Of a stretch of DNA of 64,000 nt, positions 52,343-61,425 are shown one piece after another. This DNA is from Bordetella parapertussis (GTDB taxonomy: Bacteria; Bacteroidota; Bacteroidia; Chitinophagales; Chitinophagaceae), in the NCBI GenBank assembly GCA_943331005.2, contig CALQJX020000004.1:120614-184613 (forward strand), given 5' to 3'. Position 1 is the first letter of the stretch, and every line of letters begins with the position of its first letter. The notes under the pieces were generated by a model. It saw only the letters and a program-made list of their open reading frames with translations. It did not search any database and had not been told where the DNA came from. The position numbers and the translations under genes are program-made.

Positions 52343-54322
52343 ATGCTGGAGCAATATTGTGCATCACTGGCAGGCTATAAGCGTCTGCCCACCCGCGAAG
52401 TAAAGATCGGAAACCTTGCTATAGGTAACGGCAACCCCATACGCATACAGACCATGACCACCACCGACACCATGGATGTAGCGGCTACGGTGGCACAAAC
52501 CATACGTTGCATAGAGGCAGGTGCAGAACTGGTGCGGATCACAGCTCCCAGCAAAAAAGAAGCAGAACAACTGCAACTGATAAAGGATGAACTACGTGCC
52601 CGTGGCTACCATACGCCATTGGTGGCCGATATACACTTTACGCCCAATGCAGCAGAAATAGCTGCGCGCATAGTGGAGAAGGTGAGGGTGAACCCCGGCA
52701 ATTACATAGACAAGAAGAAATTTGACCTGATAGAATATACCGACGAGGAATATGCTGCAGAAGTGCAGCGCATACAGGAGCGTTTCTCGCCGCTGGTGCG
52801 TATATGCAGGGAGCATGGCACAGCTATGCGCATAGGTACCAATCATGGTTCGCTGAGCGACCGCATTATGAGCCGCTACGGAGATACCGCTATGGGAATG
52901 GTGGAAAGTGCGATGGAGTTTCTGCGAATAGCGCGTGGCGAAGACTATCACCAGATAGTGCTGAGCATGAAGAGCAGCAATCCGCAGGTGATGGTGCAGG
53001 CATACAGGCTGCTGGTGCGCCAGATGATGGAGGAATTTGGCGAATGCTATCCGCTGCATCTGGGGGTAACAGAAGCCGGAGATGGTGAAGATGGTCGCAT
53101 AAAAAGCGCCATAGGTATAGGTACACTGCTGGAAGACGGCATTGGCGATACCATAAGAGTATCGCTTACCGAGGATCCTGAGTTTGAGATACCGGTGTGT
53201 AAGGATATTGTGGCCCGCTACCCTACAACAGAGCCGCTGTTTACACCTGTTTTGAGGTCGCCATTGCCCTATAGCCCTTATGAATACAAGCGCAGGGTAT
53301 CTGCAGCAGTGGGTAATATTGGAGGCAATAATGTGCCGGTAGTGATTGCAGACCAGTGCGAAAAAGATAACATAGATACAGACAGTTTGAAGCCGATAGG
53401 TTATAGCTACGATGCCGCCAGCGACAAATGGAATATAAGCGATGGTGCAGCAGATTATCTGTATACCGGCGATATCATTCCAGGTTTTGCGCTGCCGGGT
53501 ACGCTACAGATCATTTGTGACTATAAAACATGGCTGGCAAATGGCGGTACTGGCTGTCACCCGTTCCTGACGGTGGCAGATCATATGCAGCGGCCTGTGG
53601 CAGATGGCGTATTGCATTTTGTGTCTTTGTTTCTGGATGCGGAAAGCGCACCTTCGGCAGCATTCATGAATAAACTGAAGAACAGCACCCACACAGTGCT
53701 GGTCATATCGGCCAATGCTATGAAGTCTATGAGGAACTTTATGACCCTGCTGCTGGAGCAAGGCATAAACTGCCCTGTAGTGTTGCAGGCAATACCTGAA
53801 GGTGATACGCCCGATAAACACCTGATAAAACTGGCAACCGATACAGGCGGCCTGCTGCTGGATGGTATGGGAGATGGCATATTGCTGCAGAACAGCAGTC
53901 CGCTGGAAACGACCAGGGTGAGCGGACGTACCTATCTGGAGGTGCAAAATAATGAGCAGTTCCTGAACAATACTGCATTTTCTATATTACAGGCTACGCG
54001 TACCCGCATCAGCAAAACAGAATATATAAGTTGCCCCAGCTGCGGCAGGACCCTTTTTGATCTGCAGGAAACCACAGCCAAAATAAGGGCGGCAACACAC
54101 CACCTGAAGGGTGTGAAAATAGCCATAATGGGTTGCATAGTGAATGGACCCGGCGAAATGGCTGATGCTGATTTTGGCTATGTGGGCAGCGGACCCGGTA
54201 AGATAACCCTGTATAAAGGGAAGGAAGTGGTGAAACGCAATGTACCCAGCGAAACAGCTGTAGATGAGCTGATATTGCTGCTGAAAGAGCATGATGCCTG
54301 GGTAGATATGGCTACAGCATAG
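52343..54322 (+). CDS. ispG: 4-hydroxy-3-methylbut-2-enyl diphosphate synthase (long form)
   Basis: A 659-aa enzyme of the MEP isoprenoid pathway, from the ATG at 52343; an earlier GTG at 52304 is less likely. N-terminal TIM barrel (VKIGNLAIGNGNPIRIQTM, VRITAPSKKEAEQL, VRVNPGNYIDKKKF) and a C-terminal 4Fe-4S domain with CPSCGRTLFDL and MGCIVNGPGEMADADFGYVG. Between them is the large insertion typical of Bacteroidota and Chlamydia/plant enzymes. It uses reduced ferredoxin or flavodoxin to make HMBPP. Confidence 0.95.
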   Translation: MLEQYCASLAGYKRLPTREVKIGNLAIGNGNPIRIQTMTTTDTMDVAATVAQTIRCIEAGAELVRITAPSKKEAEQLQLIKDELRARGYHTPLVADIHFTPNAAEIAARIVEKVRVNPGNYIDKKKFDLIEYTDEEYAAEVQRIQERFSPLVRICREHGTAMRIGTNHGSLSDRIMSRYGDTAMGMVESAMEFLRIARGEDYHQIVLSMKSSNPQVMVQAYRLLVRQMMEEFGECYPLHLGVTEAGDGEDGRIKSAIGIGTLLEDGIGDTIRVSLTEDPEFEIPVCKDIVARYPTTEPLFTPVLRSPLPYSPYEYKRRVSAAVGNIGGNNVPVVIADQCEKDNIDTDSLKPIGYSYDAASDKWNISDGAADYLYTGDIIPGFALPGTLQIICDYKTWLANGGTGCHPFLTVADHMQRPVADGVLHFVSLFLDAESAPSAAFMNKLKNSTHTVLVISANAMKSMRNFMTLLLEQGINCPVVLQAIPEGDTPDKHLIKLATDTGGLLLDGMGDGILLQNSSPLETTRVSGRTYLEVQNNEQFLNNTAFSILQATRTRISKTEYISCPSCGRTLFDLQETTAKIRAATHHLKGVKIAIMGCIVNGPGEMADADFGYVGSGPGKITLYKGKEVVKRNVPSETAVDELILLLKEHDAWVDMATA

Positions 54323-54348
54323 CACTTATAAATAAATATTTTACAGTA

Positions 54349-54612
54349 TCAATGACGTTCTATGGCGTCGCTGACCGCCAGTAGCAACTGGTAGGGAACA
54401 GCGGGCTGGTCTTTGCCTGCAATATCGTAGCGGTCGAGGGCACTCCATTTCATATAGAACCGTGGGTGGCCATGTATATTGACCTCGTAATACATCCCGT
54501 CTTCTCTGGCCTGGGGTATAATGACTGCTAACAGTGTTTTTTTCTCAAAAATCAAGTGTCGGGAAAAGCTCTCGGGCATTGGGGGTAAAGTTATGTCTTT
54601 GCGGCACGCCAA
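54349..54612 (-). CDS. small hypothetical protein
   Basis: An 87-aa protein with FSRHLIFEKKTLLAVIIPQ, MYYEVNIHGHPRFYMKWSAL and a helical C-terminus VPYQLLLAVSDAIER. Hydrophobic-strand order suggests a small alpha/beta fold. It is convergent with ispG by 26 bp. Coding is likely by composition; no family recognised. Confidence 0.55.
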   Translation of the reverse strand: MACRKDITLPPMPESFSRHLIFEKKTLLAVIIPQAREDGMYYEVNIHGHPRFYMKWSALDRYDIAGKDQPAVPYQLLLAVSDAIERH

Positions 54613-54773
54613 CGTATAGAAATATTTGATGGAAATGAAAATCTGTCAATTCACCAAACGTTTTTCAATACTATCCCGTCTTATTATGTAACAAGGTTAC
54701 AAAATCAAATAACGTTCCAAAAGTTTAAACCACCTATATCACTATTAATTTTTACAATATAAAAATAAATGCA

Positions 54774-55094
54774 ATGAACATCGGATCGGCTATAAAATCT
54801 ATCAGGAAAAAACTATCTATCACGCAGTATGAACTTGCTGAGAAATGTGATCTTTCCCAAACCTCCCTATCACAGATCGAGACCGGTATAAAGCGACCCA
54901 GCCAGCGAACAATAACCAAGGTATGTTCTGTACTGGACATTCCGGAGTCTATCATATACATAGTAGCAATGCAGGAAACAGATGTGCCTGCCAGCAAAAA
55001 AGGTGTTTATGAACTGGTTTATCCATCTATAAAAAGCCTGGCGCTGCAAATGGTGAGCTCTGAGCATATGGATCTGGTAACAAAGCCTGATTAG
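54774..55094 (+). CDS. XRE-family transcriptional regulator
   Basis: A 106-aa protein with an N-terminal Cro/CI-type helix-turn-helix over residues about 4-62 (IRKKLSITQYELAEKCDLSQTSL, SQIETGIKRPSQRTI). The rest is a short helical tail. Single-gene unit ended by the terminator at 55171. Confidence 0.85.
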   Translation: MNIGSAIKSIRKKLSITQYELAEKCDLSQTSLSQIETGIKRPSQRTITKVCSVLDIPESIIYIVAMQETDVPASKKGVYELVYPSIKSLALQMVSSEHMDLVTKPD

Positions 55095-55170
55095 TATTAT
55101 AGAATACCTGAACGCAGCTTTAGCTGCAACACAACGAGTCTTTTTTGTTTTTTGGGTTATAAAAATTAAG

Positions 55171-55207
55171 AAAAAGCGCTGTCCGTATACGGGCGGCGCT
55201 TTTTTTG
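55171..55207 (+). terminator. intrinsic terminator
   Basis: A stem of 12 bp with G-U pairs around a TATA loop, flanked by A and T runs, follows the XRE regulator. Confidence 0.85.
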
Positions 55208-55234
55208 TAATTTTAGTTGAGGGGGAGATTCTTA

Positions 55235-56875
55235 ATGGTTCGTTTGTTTGCTTTGTTGATGCTATTATTTGCTGCTGCCAGCTGTGCCGCAAAGGATAGT
55301 TATGAGATCAGTCCGCCGGTGGGCTTGTCGGAACCGGGCATCAACAGAGTACTGTGCATGAAAAATGGTTACACCCTGCTTTTTCATTTCGAGATCAATA
55401 AGGCGTTGCTGGTGACCGTATTTGATACAACCCGCCACAAAGCAGCCTCTGTAGCAGTATCATCAGACCTGCTGGATGCGGGCATCATTGCCAATAGTGT
55501 TTTCAAAGGTTTGTTTGAAGAGAATGGGGAGGCGGTATTGTTTTTGGAGCAGCAGCGAATGGGGCGCCATACACTGATACGGCTGCGAATAAACGGTAAA
55601 ACCGGTGCCCTTACAGATGAAACAAGGGTAGGGAGGTCTTACGGTATAGCCAGGCCTATGCGCTTCTTTGTAATGAAGCACAAAAAGGAGGAAGGGTATG
55701 CTATCTTTTTTAGTGAAGATCAGCCCCAGTTCAGGAAATGCAATATCCATGTTTCTTATTACAACAAGTATCATGAACAATACCTGACCGTGCCGCTGGA
55801 TGCAGGCAGGGGCAAATATGACTTTATGAATGTGGTAGGTGCCGAGTTGCTGCCGGAGGGGGTGTGTATATCGGTGGGCTTGTCGGTGATGCTGGTAAAC
55901 GGTACCGGCACCTCTACTGAATCATCTGCCAGATACAACCACTACCTGCATGTGTTCTACATACCCAAGGGTGCCAATAAGGCTATTCACCGTATTGCAG
56001 ACCTTTCTACAGAGGTGTATCCCTACTATACTACCTTCTCTCACAATCCGTTTGCAGGTAATATAAATGTGCTGTTGCTTAGTTACCGCGATGCGCTCTA
56101 CCGGAATGGCATCTATATGCAGCCTACGGCACTTGTTTCCAATCTTTTGTTCAGGCTGGACGAGCATGACCTTACGGGCGGTTATACCTGGTTTACCAAT
56201 AAACTGGCCAATAGTCTGCTGCTGGAAAAGACCGACACAACAGCCATATTTGCAGGGCTACCCATGAAGATGGTAACCAATGCCAATGGGCTGACCACCG
56301 TAATATCTGAGGCCTATGACAGGGATATAAGCACAGAGAACTATAGCAGAAGCCGCGCTTTTGAAACCTATATGGGCAATATAGGTATAACGCAGGCCGA
56401 TGATTACGGCAAAGAGATATGGGGAACAGTATTGCCCAAGTCGCAGTACTACAGAAGCTATAAACACTATTATCGTCCGGCAGATATAGCCAAGCGCTGG
56501 CAGGATCAGGCTATGTTCAATGATATTCCACCGCAGATAGAGGAGCGGCAGTTCCTATCGGCAGCGGTGTATAACAAGGGCGATAATTTTTACATCATCT
56601 ATAACGATTGCGGGAAGAACATACACAACACCATAGCCGATCCCGGCGATACGGTCTATGCATCTGCTTTGTCGAATGCATGCTACTACCGCATGAATAA
56701 GAAAAGAGAGATAACCAAGGAGTATCTGCTGGGGGCACCGATGAACAAAGAATATAAAAGCTGCTTTACAGAAGGAGGCGATTTTGATGAAGAGCGTGGT
56801 GTTTATGCTACGCTTATCAGGTACAAAAGAGGAGAATATGTGTCTATGCGCATGGCATGGGTGCAACTGGACTGA
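55235..56875 (+). CDS. large lipoprotein or exported protein of unknown function
   Basis: A 546-aa protein from the ATG at 55235, preceded by a purine-rich GAGGGGGAGA stretch. The N-terminus is a lipoprotein-type signal (LFALLMLLFAAASC). The body is a long repeating beta region (HTLIRLRINGKTGAL, YAIFFSEDQPQFRK, FYIIYNDCGKNIHN), suggesting a propeller, but no family motif is clear. It precedes the aminopeptidase gene by 82 bp and may be co-expressed. Confidence 0.6.
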   Translation: MVRLFALLMLLFAAASCAAKDSYEISPPVGLSEPGINRVLCMKNGYTLLFHFEINKALLVTVFDTTRHKAASVAVSSDLLDAGIIANSVFKGLFEENGEAVLFLEQQRMGRHTLIRLRINGKTGALTDETRVGRSYGIARPMRFFVMKHKKEEGYAIFFSEDQPQFRKCNIHVSYYNKYHEQYLTVPLDAGRGKYDFMNVVGAELLPEGVCISVGLSVMLVNGTGTSTESSARYNHYLHVFYIPKGANKAIHRIADLSTEVYPYYTTFSHNPFAGNINVLLLSYRDALYRNGIYMQPTALVSNLLFRLDEHDLTGGYTWFTNKLANSLLLEKTDTTAIFAGLPMKMVTNANGLTTVISEAYDRDISTENYSRSRAFETYMGNIGITQADDYGKEIWGTVLPKSQYYRSYKHYYRPADIAKRWQDQAMFNDIPPQIEERQFLSAAVYNKGDNFYIIYNDCGKNIHNTIADPGDTVYASALSNACYYRMNKKREITKEYLLGAPMNKEYKSCFTEGGDFDEERGVYATLIRYKRGEYVSMRMAWVQLD

Positions 56876-56957
56876 TGCTATAGCCGGAGATGGGTATAGT
56901 GGCGCTGCATTTCTTTTATCTCAAAAGAATTAGCTTTGTTGCTCAAATAATTACAGA

Positions 56958-58943
56958 ATGAAGAATAGGATAATGTTTACCCTGGCCCTGTTAGCCGCAG
57001 TGGGAAGTAACGTTTATGCCCAAAGACATGAACACGACTGGCAATGCAGTGCGGTGAAGAGCAGGATGGGGCAGATGAGCCATGCAGCCAAGCCTACAGT
57101 AGCGCATGTGGATGAGGACAAGTATGATGTGAAATATGTGAAGCTGGATCTGGCAATGAATAATACCAGCACTACCATAAGCGGTAATGTAATAACCACC
57201 GCAGAAGTAGTGAGCACCACGCTGGGCGCATATGTTTTTGAGCTGCTGCCACCACTGGTAATAGATTCTGTATTTATAGACGGCATGCCGCATAGTGTGG
57301 TAACTACCGGCGATACCTGTACTGTAGCATTTGCTACGCCACATGCGGCAGGCAGTACATTTACTGCACAGGTATACTATCATGGTACACCGGTATCGGG
57401 TACTTCATCTGATATTTATGGTATCAGTACGCTGCAGTCGCCAAGCTGGGGCAATTGGGTAACCTTTACGCTGAGCGAACCTGCCAGTGCCAAGAACTGG
57501 TGGCCATGCAAGCAGTCGCTTACTGATAAGATAGATTCTGCTGATATATGGCTGACCGTGCCTGACTCGCTAAAAGCGGGCAGCAATGGTATACTGCAGG
57601 CGGTGGCCCCGATGGGTGGTGGCCGCAACCGCTATGAGTGGAAAGAAAGATACCCGATAGACTACTACCTGATATCTGCAGCAGTAGGCAAGTATAGAGA
57701 CTATTCATATTACATGCACTTCAACGGCAGTGTAGACTCTATGCTGGTGCAGAACTATATCTACGACAATCCTACAGTGCTTTCTGTATTCAAGAGTGTA
57801 ATAGACAGCACCGCTCAGCAGCTCAATCTGTTCAGCGATCTGTTTGGCCGTTACCCGTTCTGGAAAGAAAAATACGGACATGCTATGGCGCCACTCAGCG
57901 GCGGTATGGAGCATCAGACGATGACCACACTTGGTTTCTTCCAGAGCTGGCTGGTTGCGCACGAGCTGGGTCACCAGTGGTTTGGCGACAATGTTACCTG
58001 TGCATCTTGGAAAGATATTGTTGTGAACGAAGGTTTTGCCAGCTATAGCGAATACCTGTATCTGGACCGCTTCCGCGGTCGTGTAGCAGCAACAGCCGAT
58101 ATGGTAGACCGTCAGGATAATGTGATGTCTCAGGCCGGTGGTGCTATCTATGTTGATGATACTACCTCAGAGGGCAGGATATTCGACAGCCGCCTGACTT
58201 ATGACAAGGGTGCCTGTGTGGTACACACCATGAGACATCTGATCAATAACGATTCTTTCTTCTTCAATGTGCTGCGTGGCTGGCAATATGACAAACGCTA
58301 CAATACCGGTACTATTGCCGACCTGAGGGAGCTTACCAAAAGCATGCTGACGCCCGTAGTAAACGGAGTAAGTGTAGATACTTTCTTCCAGCAGTGGTTC
58401 TATAAAGAAGGATTCCCGATCTACAGTATCAAGTGGAACCAGGTGGGTAATGATGTGTATGTGAAGCTGAACCAGACCACATCGGTACCCGGATCGGTTT
58501 CTGTATTCCATCTGCCACTGGAGCTGAAACTTACCTCGGCTACAGGAGATACAGTGGTGCGTGTAGTAAATGATGCCGCTTCTCAGCTGTATCATTTCAC
58601 CTGGAACAAGACCATGGCCTTCCTTTCACCAGACCCCAATAACTGGCTAACGGATAGTGTGAGCAGTGTGACCCGCGACCTGACAATGGGTGTGGATGAG
58701 TTGGGTATGGCGAACATTACCATACAGCCCAATCCGGCAGCGACAACATGGTCGGTAGCAGGAGTGCCTGCGGGTGCCGCAATGCAGCTCACAGATATGA
58801 CCGGAAAAGTGATATGGCAGAGCGAAGCAATGAACACAGGAGTGGTAACAGTACCAGCACGCAACCTGTCATCGGGTCTTTATTTGCTGAGAATAGGCAC
58901 AGCGCAGGGTATGGAGCGTGTATATAAGCTGGTGCGCGAATAA
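56958..58943 (+). CDS. M1-family aminopeptidase, T9SS-exported
   Basis: A 661-aa gluzincin aminopeptidase. The signal peptide ends VYAQ; residues about 40-220 form the N-terminal beta saddle; GGMEHQTM (about residue 315) is the M1 exopeptidase motif; H335-E-L-G-H339 and E358 of NEGFASYSEY bind zinc. The large C-terminal helical domain of cytosolic PepN is absent and a T9SS type A domain is present instead (IQPNPAATTWSV, LSSGLYLLRI). It trims peptides outside the cell. Confidence 0.93.
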   Translation: MKNRIMFTLALLAAVGSNVYAQRHEHDWQCSAVKSRMGQMSHAAKPTVAHVDEDKYDVKYVKLDLAMNNTSTTISGNVITTAEVVSTTLGAYVFELLPPLVIDSVFIDGMPHSVVTTGDTCTVAFATPHAAGSTFTAQVYYHGTPVSGTSSDIYGISTLQSPSWGNWVTFTLSEPASAKNWWPCKQSLTDKIDSADIWLTVPDSLKAGSNGILQAVAPMGGGRNRYEWKERYPIDYYLISAAVGKYRDYSYYMHFNGSVDSMLVQNYIYDNPTVLSVFKSVIDSTAQQLNLFSDLFGRYPFWKEKYGHAMAPLSGGMEHQTMTTLGFFQSWLVAHELGHQWFGDNVTCASWKDIVVNEGFASYSEYLYLDRFRGRVAATADMVDRQDNVMSQAGGAIYVDDTTSEGRIFDSRLTYDKGACVVHTMRHLINNDSFFFNVLRGWQYDKRYNTGTIADLRELTKSMLTPVVNGVSVDTFFQQWFYKEGFPIYSIKWNQVGNDVYVKLNQTTSVPGSVSVFHLPLELKLTSATGDTVVRVVNDAASQLYHFTWNKTMAFLSPDPNNWLTDSVSSVTRDLTMGVDELGMANITIQPNPAATTWSVAGVPAGAAMQLTDMTGKVIWQSEAMNTGVVTVPARNLSSGLYLLRIGTAQGMERVYKLVRE

Positions 58944-59001
58944 TTTTTTGCAGTCAGAATTATTTGAGGCACAAATACCTGTGAATTTCAAAATTAATTC
59001 C

Positions 59002-59009
59002 TACATTTG
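59002..59009 (+). promoter_or_regulatory. -7 promoter box for tRNA-His
   Basis: TACATTTG, a perfect TAnnTTTG box, lies 16 bp before the tRNA. The same octamer serves the tRNA(CAU) at 26141. Confidence 0.7.
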
Positions 59010-59025
59010 CCATCCCAAATATCAC

Positions 59026-59103
59026 GGAGGCTGTAGCTCAGTAGGTTAGAGCATCAGTTTGTGGTTCTGAGGGTCGAGGGTTCGAAACCCTTCAGCCTCC
59101 CCA
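59026..59103 (+). tRNA. tRNA-His (GTG)
   Basis: Cloverleaf with acceptor GAGGCTG/CAGCCTC, anticodon GTG, T arm GAGGG...CCCTT. The extra 5' G (59026) pairs with the discriminator C (59100), the hallmark of tRNA-His, and CCA is encoded (59101-59103). Confidence 0.96.
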
Positions 59104-59119
59104 AATTATGTTTTTTTAA

Positions 59120-59160
59120 AATAAAAAAAGTGCTCCATCGGGCACTTTTTTTATTTTTTT
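59120..59160 (+). terminator. intrinsic terminator of tRNA-His
   Basis: AAAAAGTGC pairs with GCACTTTTT around a short loop, with a T-rich tail; 17 bp behind the tRNA. Confidence 0.85.
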
Positions 59161-59218
59161 CCATCCCCGATATTTGTATTTTTGTTTCTCTTGTAATTAA
59201 TTTTTAAAATTTGATAAA

Positions 59219-59653
59219 ATGAGTTTAGAAGTAACAGGTAAATTACTGGTTAAGTACGACGCACAGCAGGTAAGTGAGAAATTCAAAAAGCGTGAATTTG
59301 TGATGGAACTGGCTGAAGAGATCAATGGCAACATCTACACCAACTTTGCAAAGCTGCAGCTGGTGCAGACAAAATGCGATATTATAGACCGTTTCAACAA
59401 CGGCGACCTGATAAAAGTTAGCTTCAACATAAAGGGCAATTCTTATGTAGATAAGAGGGATGGCCAGACAAAATATATCACCAATCTGGACGCATGGCGT
59501 GTAGAAGCTGCTAATGCGGCTGCACCATCAGGCCAGGCACCACAGGCACCTGCATATAATGCACCTGCGGCCAACAACAATACCGGTAACTATAACAGTG
59601 CACCGGCATACAACAGCTCATCGTCTGAGACAATAGACGATCTGCCGTTCTAG
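59219..59653 (+). CDS. DUF3127 protein with SSB-like tail
   Basis: A 144-aa protein of the Bacteroidota DUF3127 family (MSLEVTGKLLVKYDAQQVS, FKKREFVMELAEEI, LIKVSFNIKGNSYVDKRDG, YITNLDAWRVE), an OB-fold-like domain. After a Gly/Pro/Asn-rich linker it ends ETIDDLPF, which closely copies the acidic tip of bacterial SSB that recruits repair proteins. This suggests single-strand DNA binding or SSB-like interactions (inference). A TATTTTTG box lies at 59177. Confidence 0.85.
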   Translation: MSLEVTGKLLVKYDAQQVSEKFKKREFVMELAEEINGNIYTNFAKLQLVQTKCDIIDRFNNGDLIKVSFNIKGNSYVDKRDGQTKYITNLDAWRVEAANAAAPSGQAPQAPAYNAPAANNNTGNYNSAPAYNSSSSETIDDLPF

Positions 59654-59670
59654 TAAAAAACAAACAGCCT

Positions 59671-61320
59671 ATGCTACAACAAGCCCGCGGCTTATTATTC
59701 GCGTTCCTGATAACGGTGCTTCTGGGTGCCTGCAGTAAGGTGCCGGACAACGCCAGGTATGTACCCGATGATGCTGTAATAGTTGCGGGGATCAACCTGA
59801 GCGCTTTGAGTGATAAGATAGCGTGGAACCTGATAACGGGCAGCAAGCTGTTTAAAGAAATAAAGAAAAGGATGCCTGCAGAAAATGCAGGCGACATAGT
59901 AGGAGGTATTGAAAACGCCGGGCTCGACGTTTCCAATACCTTCTATGTTTATACGAAATACGATACCCGTTTTGCCGGTGGCAAAATGATTGCCGGCCTC
60001 ATACCGATCAAAGATGCCAAAAGTCTGGAAGGATTCCTGAAGAAGGCTTTTCCGGGAGTGGCCATAGTGCAGCGGCAGGAAATGAAGGAGGCAGCACTGG
60101 GAGGTGGCTTATATGCCAGATGGAGTGCTAACCTGCTGATAGTAATAGATGCGCCACTAATGCCGCAGGATGATGAAGAAGCAGCGACAGATAGCGCTGC
60201 GAATGTGGTGCTGGCAGCAGAGATGGATAAAGCATTCAATGTGCCGGGTACTAATTCTATCATCAACAACAAGCGCTTTTCGGGTTTTGAGGCACACCGC
60301 CACGACCTCTCTTTCTGGGTGAATTATGGCAGTATCCTCTCCGGTTTTTCAGACGATGGGAGCCTGAACATAAATGGCGTAACCCTTTCGCCCGCCATGC
60401 TGAAGGATGCCGTGCTTACCGCCGGATTTGAGTTCAGGAAGGGACAAATAGCTGCTGATGTAAATTATTATCTGCCCTCCAAGGTAGAGGAAGCAACAAA
60501 GGACTTTGGTACGGTGGAGGCCGATAAAGAAATGCTGGACCGCCTGCCCAAGAATAATATGGATATGCTGCTGGCCATGCACATATCGCCGGCAGGAGTG
60601 AAGACACTGCTGGAAAAAGCAGGCCTCTTCGGCCTTACCAATATGGGACTGGCTACACAAGGCCTTGATGCCGATTTCCTGCTGGAGGCATTTACCGGAG
60701 ATATGGCTGTGATGATGAGCGATTTCAGTCTGGCTGCAGAGCTGAAGAAAGACGAGTTCATGGGGCAGGTAGTGGAGCACAAGTCGCAAAAGGTGGGTGT
60801 GACCATGACCTATGTGATACGCATCAACAAAAAAGAAAACTTCGAGCGACTGATGGAACTGGTGAAGAAGAATGGCATGCAGCCGCTGAAAGGAGGTGGC
60901 TATGTATTGCCCCTTACAACCTCCGATTCTGTATTCCTGCTGCTGAATGAACAATATGCGGTCATATCCAGCAAGCGGAAGTATGCTGCCGGTTTTCTGG
61001 ATGGCTCTTTCAAAAAAGACAAAATGGGCGATCTGTATGCCGATCAGGTGTATGGGCAGCCATTTGCCATGTGTATAGATGTGAAGGAGCTTTTCCGCAA
61101 TATAGACCCGGCTATATCCAATTCGCCCCGCGATTCGGCCATTATCTCTGAAAGTAAGAAGCTGCTGGACAACATAACAGTGACAGGAGGCAAGTATGAG
61201 GATAATGCTTACAAATTCGGCATGGAGGTCAACTTCATCAATACCGATGAGAATAGTATACTGGAGCTCATAGACTTTGGTATGAAAATAAAGGATCTGG
61301 CAGATAAACGTACTTTATAA
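59671..61320 (+). CDS. DUF4836 family lipoprotein
   Basis: A 549-aa lipoprotein (lipobox LLGAC) of the DUF4836 family: VPDNARYVPDDAVIVAGINLSALSDKI at the N-terminus, followed by repeated beta/helix units (VYTKYDTRFAGGKMIAGLIP, GDMAVMMSDFSL, QPFAMCIDVKELF). The family is common in Bacteroidota; function unknown. It follows the DUF3127 gene by 17 bp and is likely co-transcribed. Confidence 0.85.
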   Translation: MLQQARGLLFAFLITVLLGACSKVPDNARYVPDDAVIVAGINLSALSDKIAWNLITGSKLFKEIKKRMPAENAGDIVGGIENAGLDVSNTFYVYTKYDTRFAGGKMIAGLIPIKDAKSLEGFLKKAFPGVAIVQRQEMKEAALGGGLYARWSANLLIVIDAPLMPQDDEEAATDSAANVVLAAEMDKAFNVPGTNSIINNKRFSGFEAHRHDLSFWVNYGSILSGFSDDGSLNINGVTLSPAMLKDAVLTAGFEFRKGQIAADVNYYLPSKVEEATKDFGTVEADKEMLDRLPKNNMDMLLAMHISPAGVKTLLEKAGLFGLTNMGLATQGLDADFLLEAFTGDMAVMMSDFSLAAELKKDEFMGQVVEHKSQKVGVTMTYVIRINKKENFERLMELVKKNGMQPLKGGGYVLPLTTSDSVFLLLNEQYAVISSKRKYAAGFLDGSFKKDKMGDLYADQVYGQPFAMCIDVKELFRNIDPAISNSPRDSAIISESKKLLDNITVTGGKYEDNAYKFGMEVNFINTDENSILELIDFGMKIKDLADKRTL

Positions 61321-61425
61321 GCCCGGTAGCAGACTCTGGTAGTTGCTTTTACCATATACTTCTTATTCTCACTATAATACTTATCTTTGTTAACTTCATT
61401 CAATAACATCTGCAAACCAGTAAAA

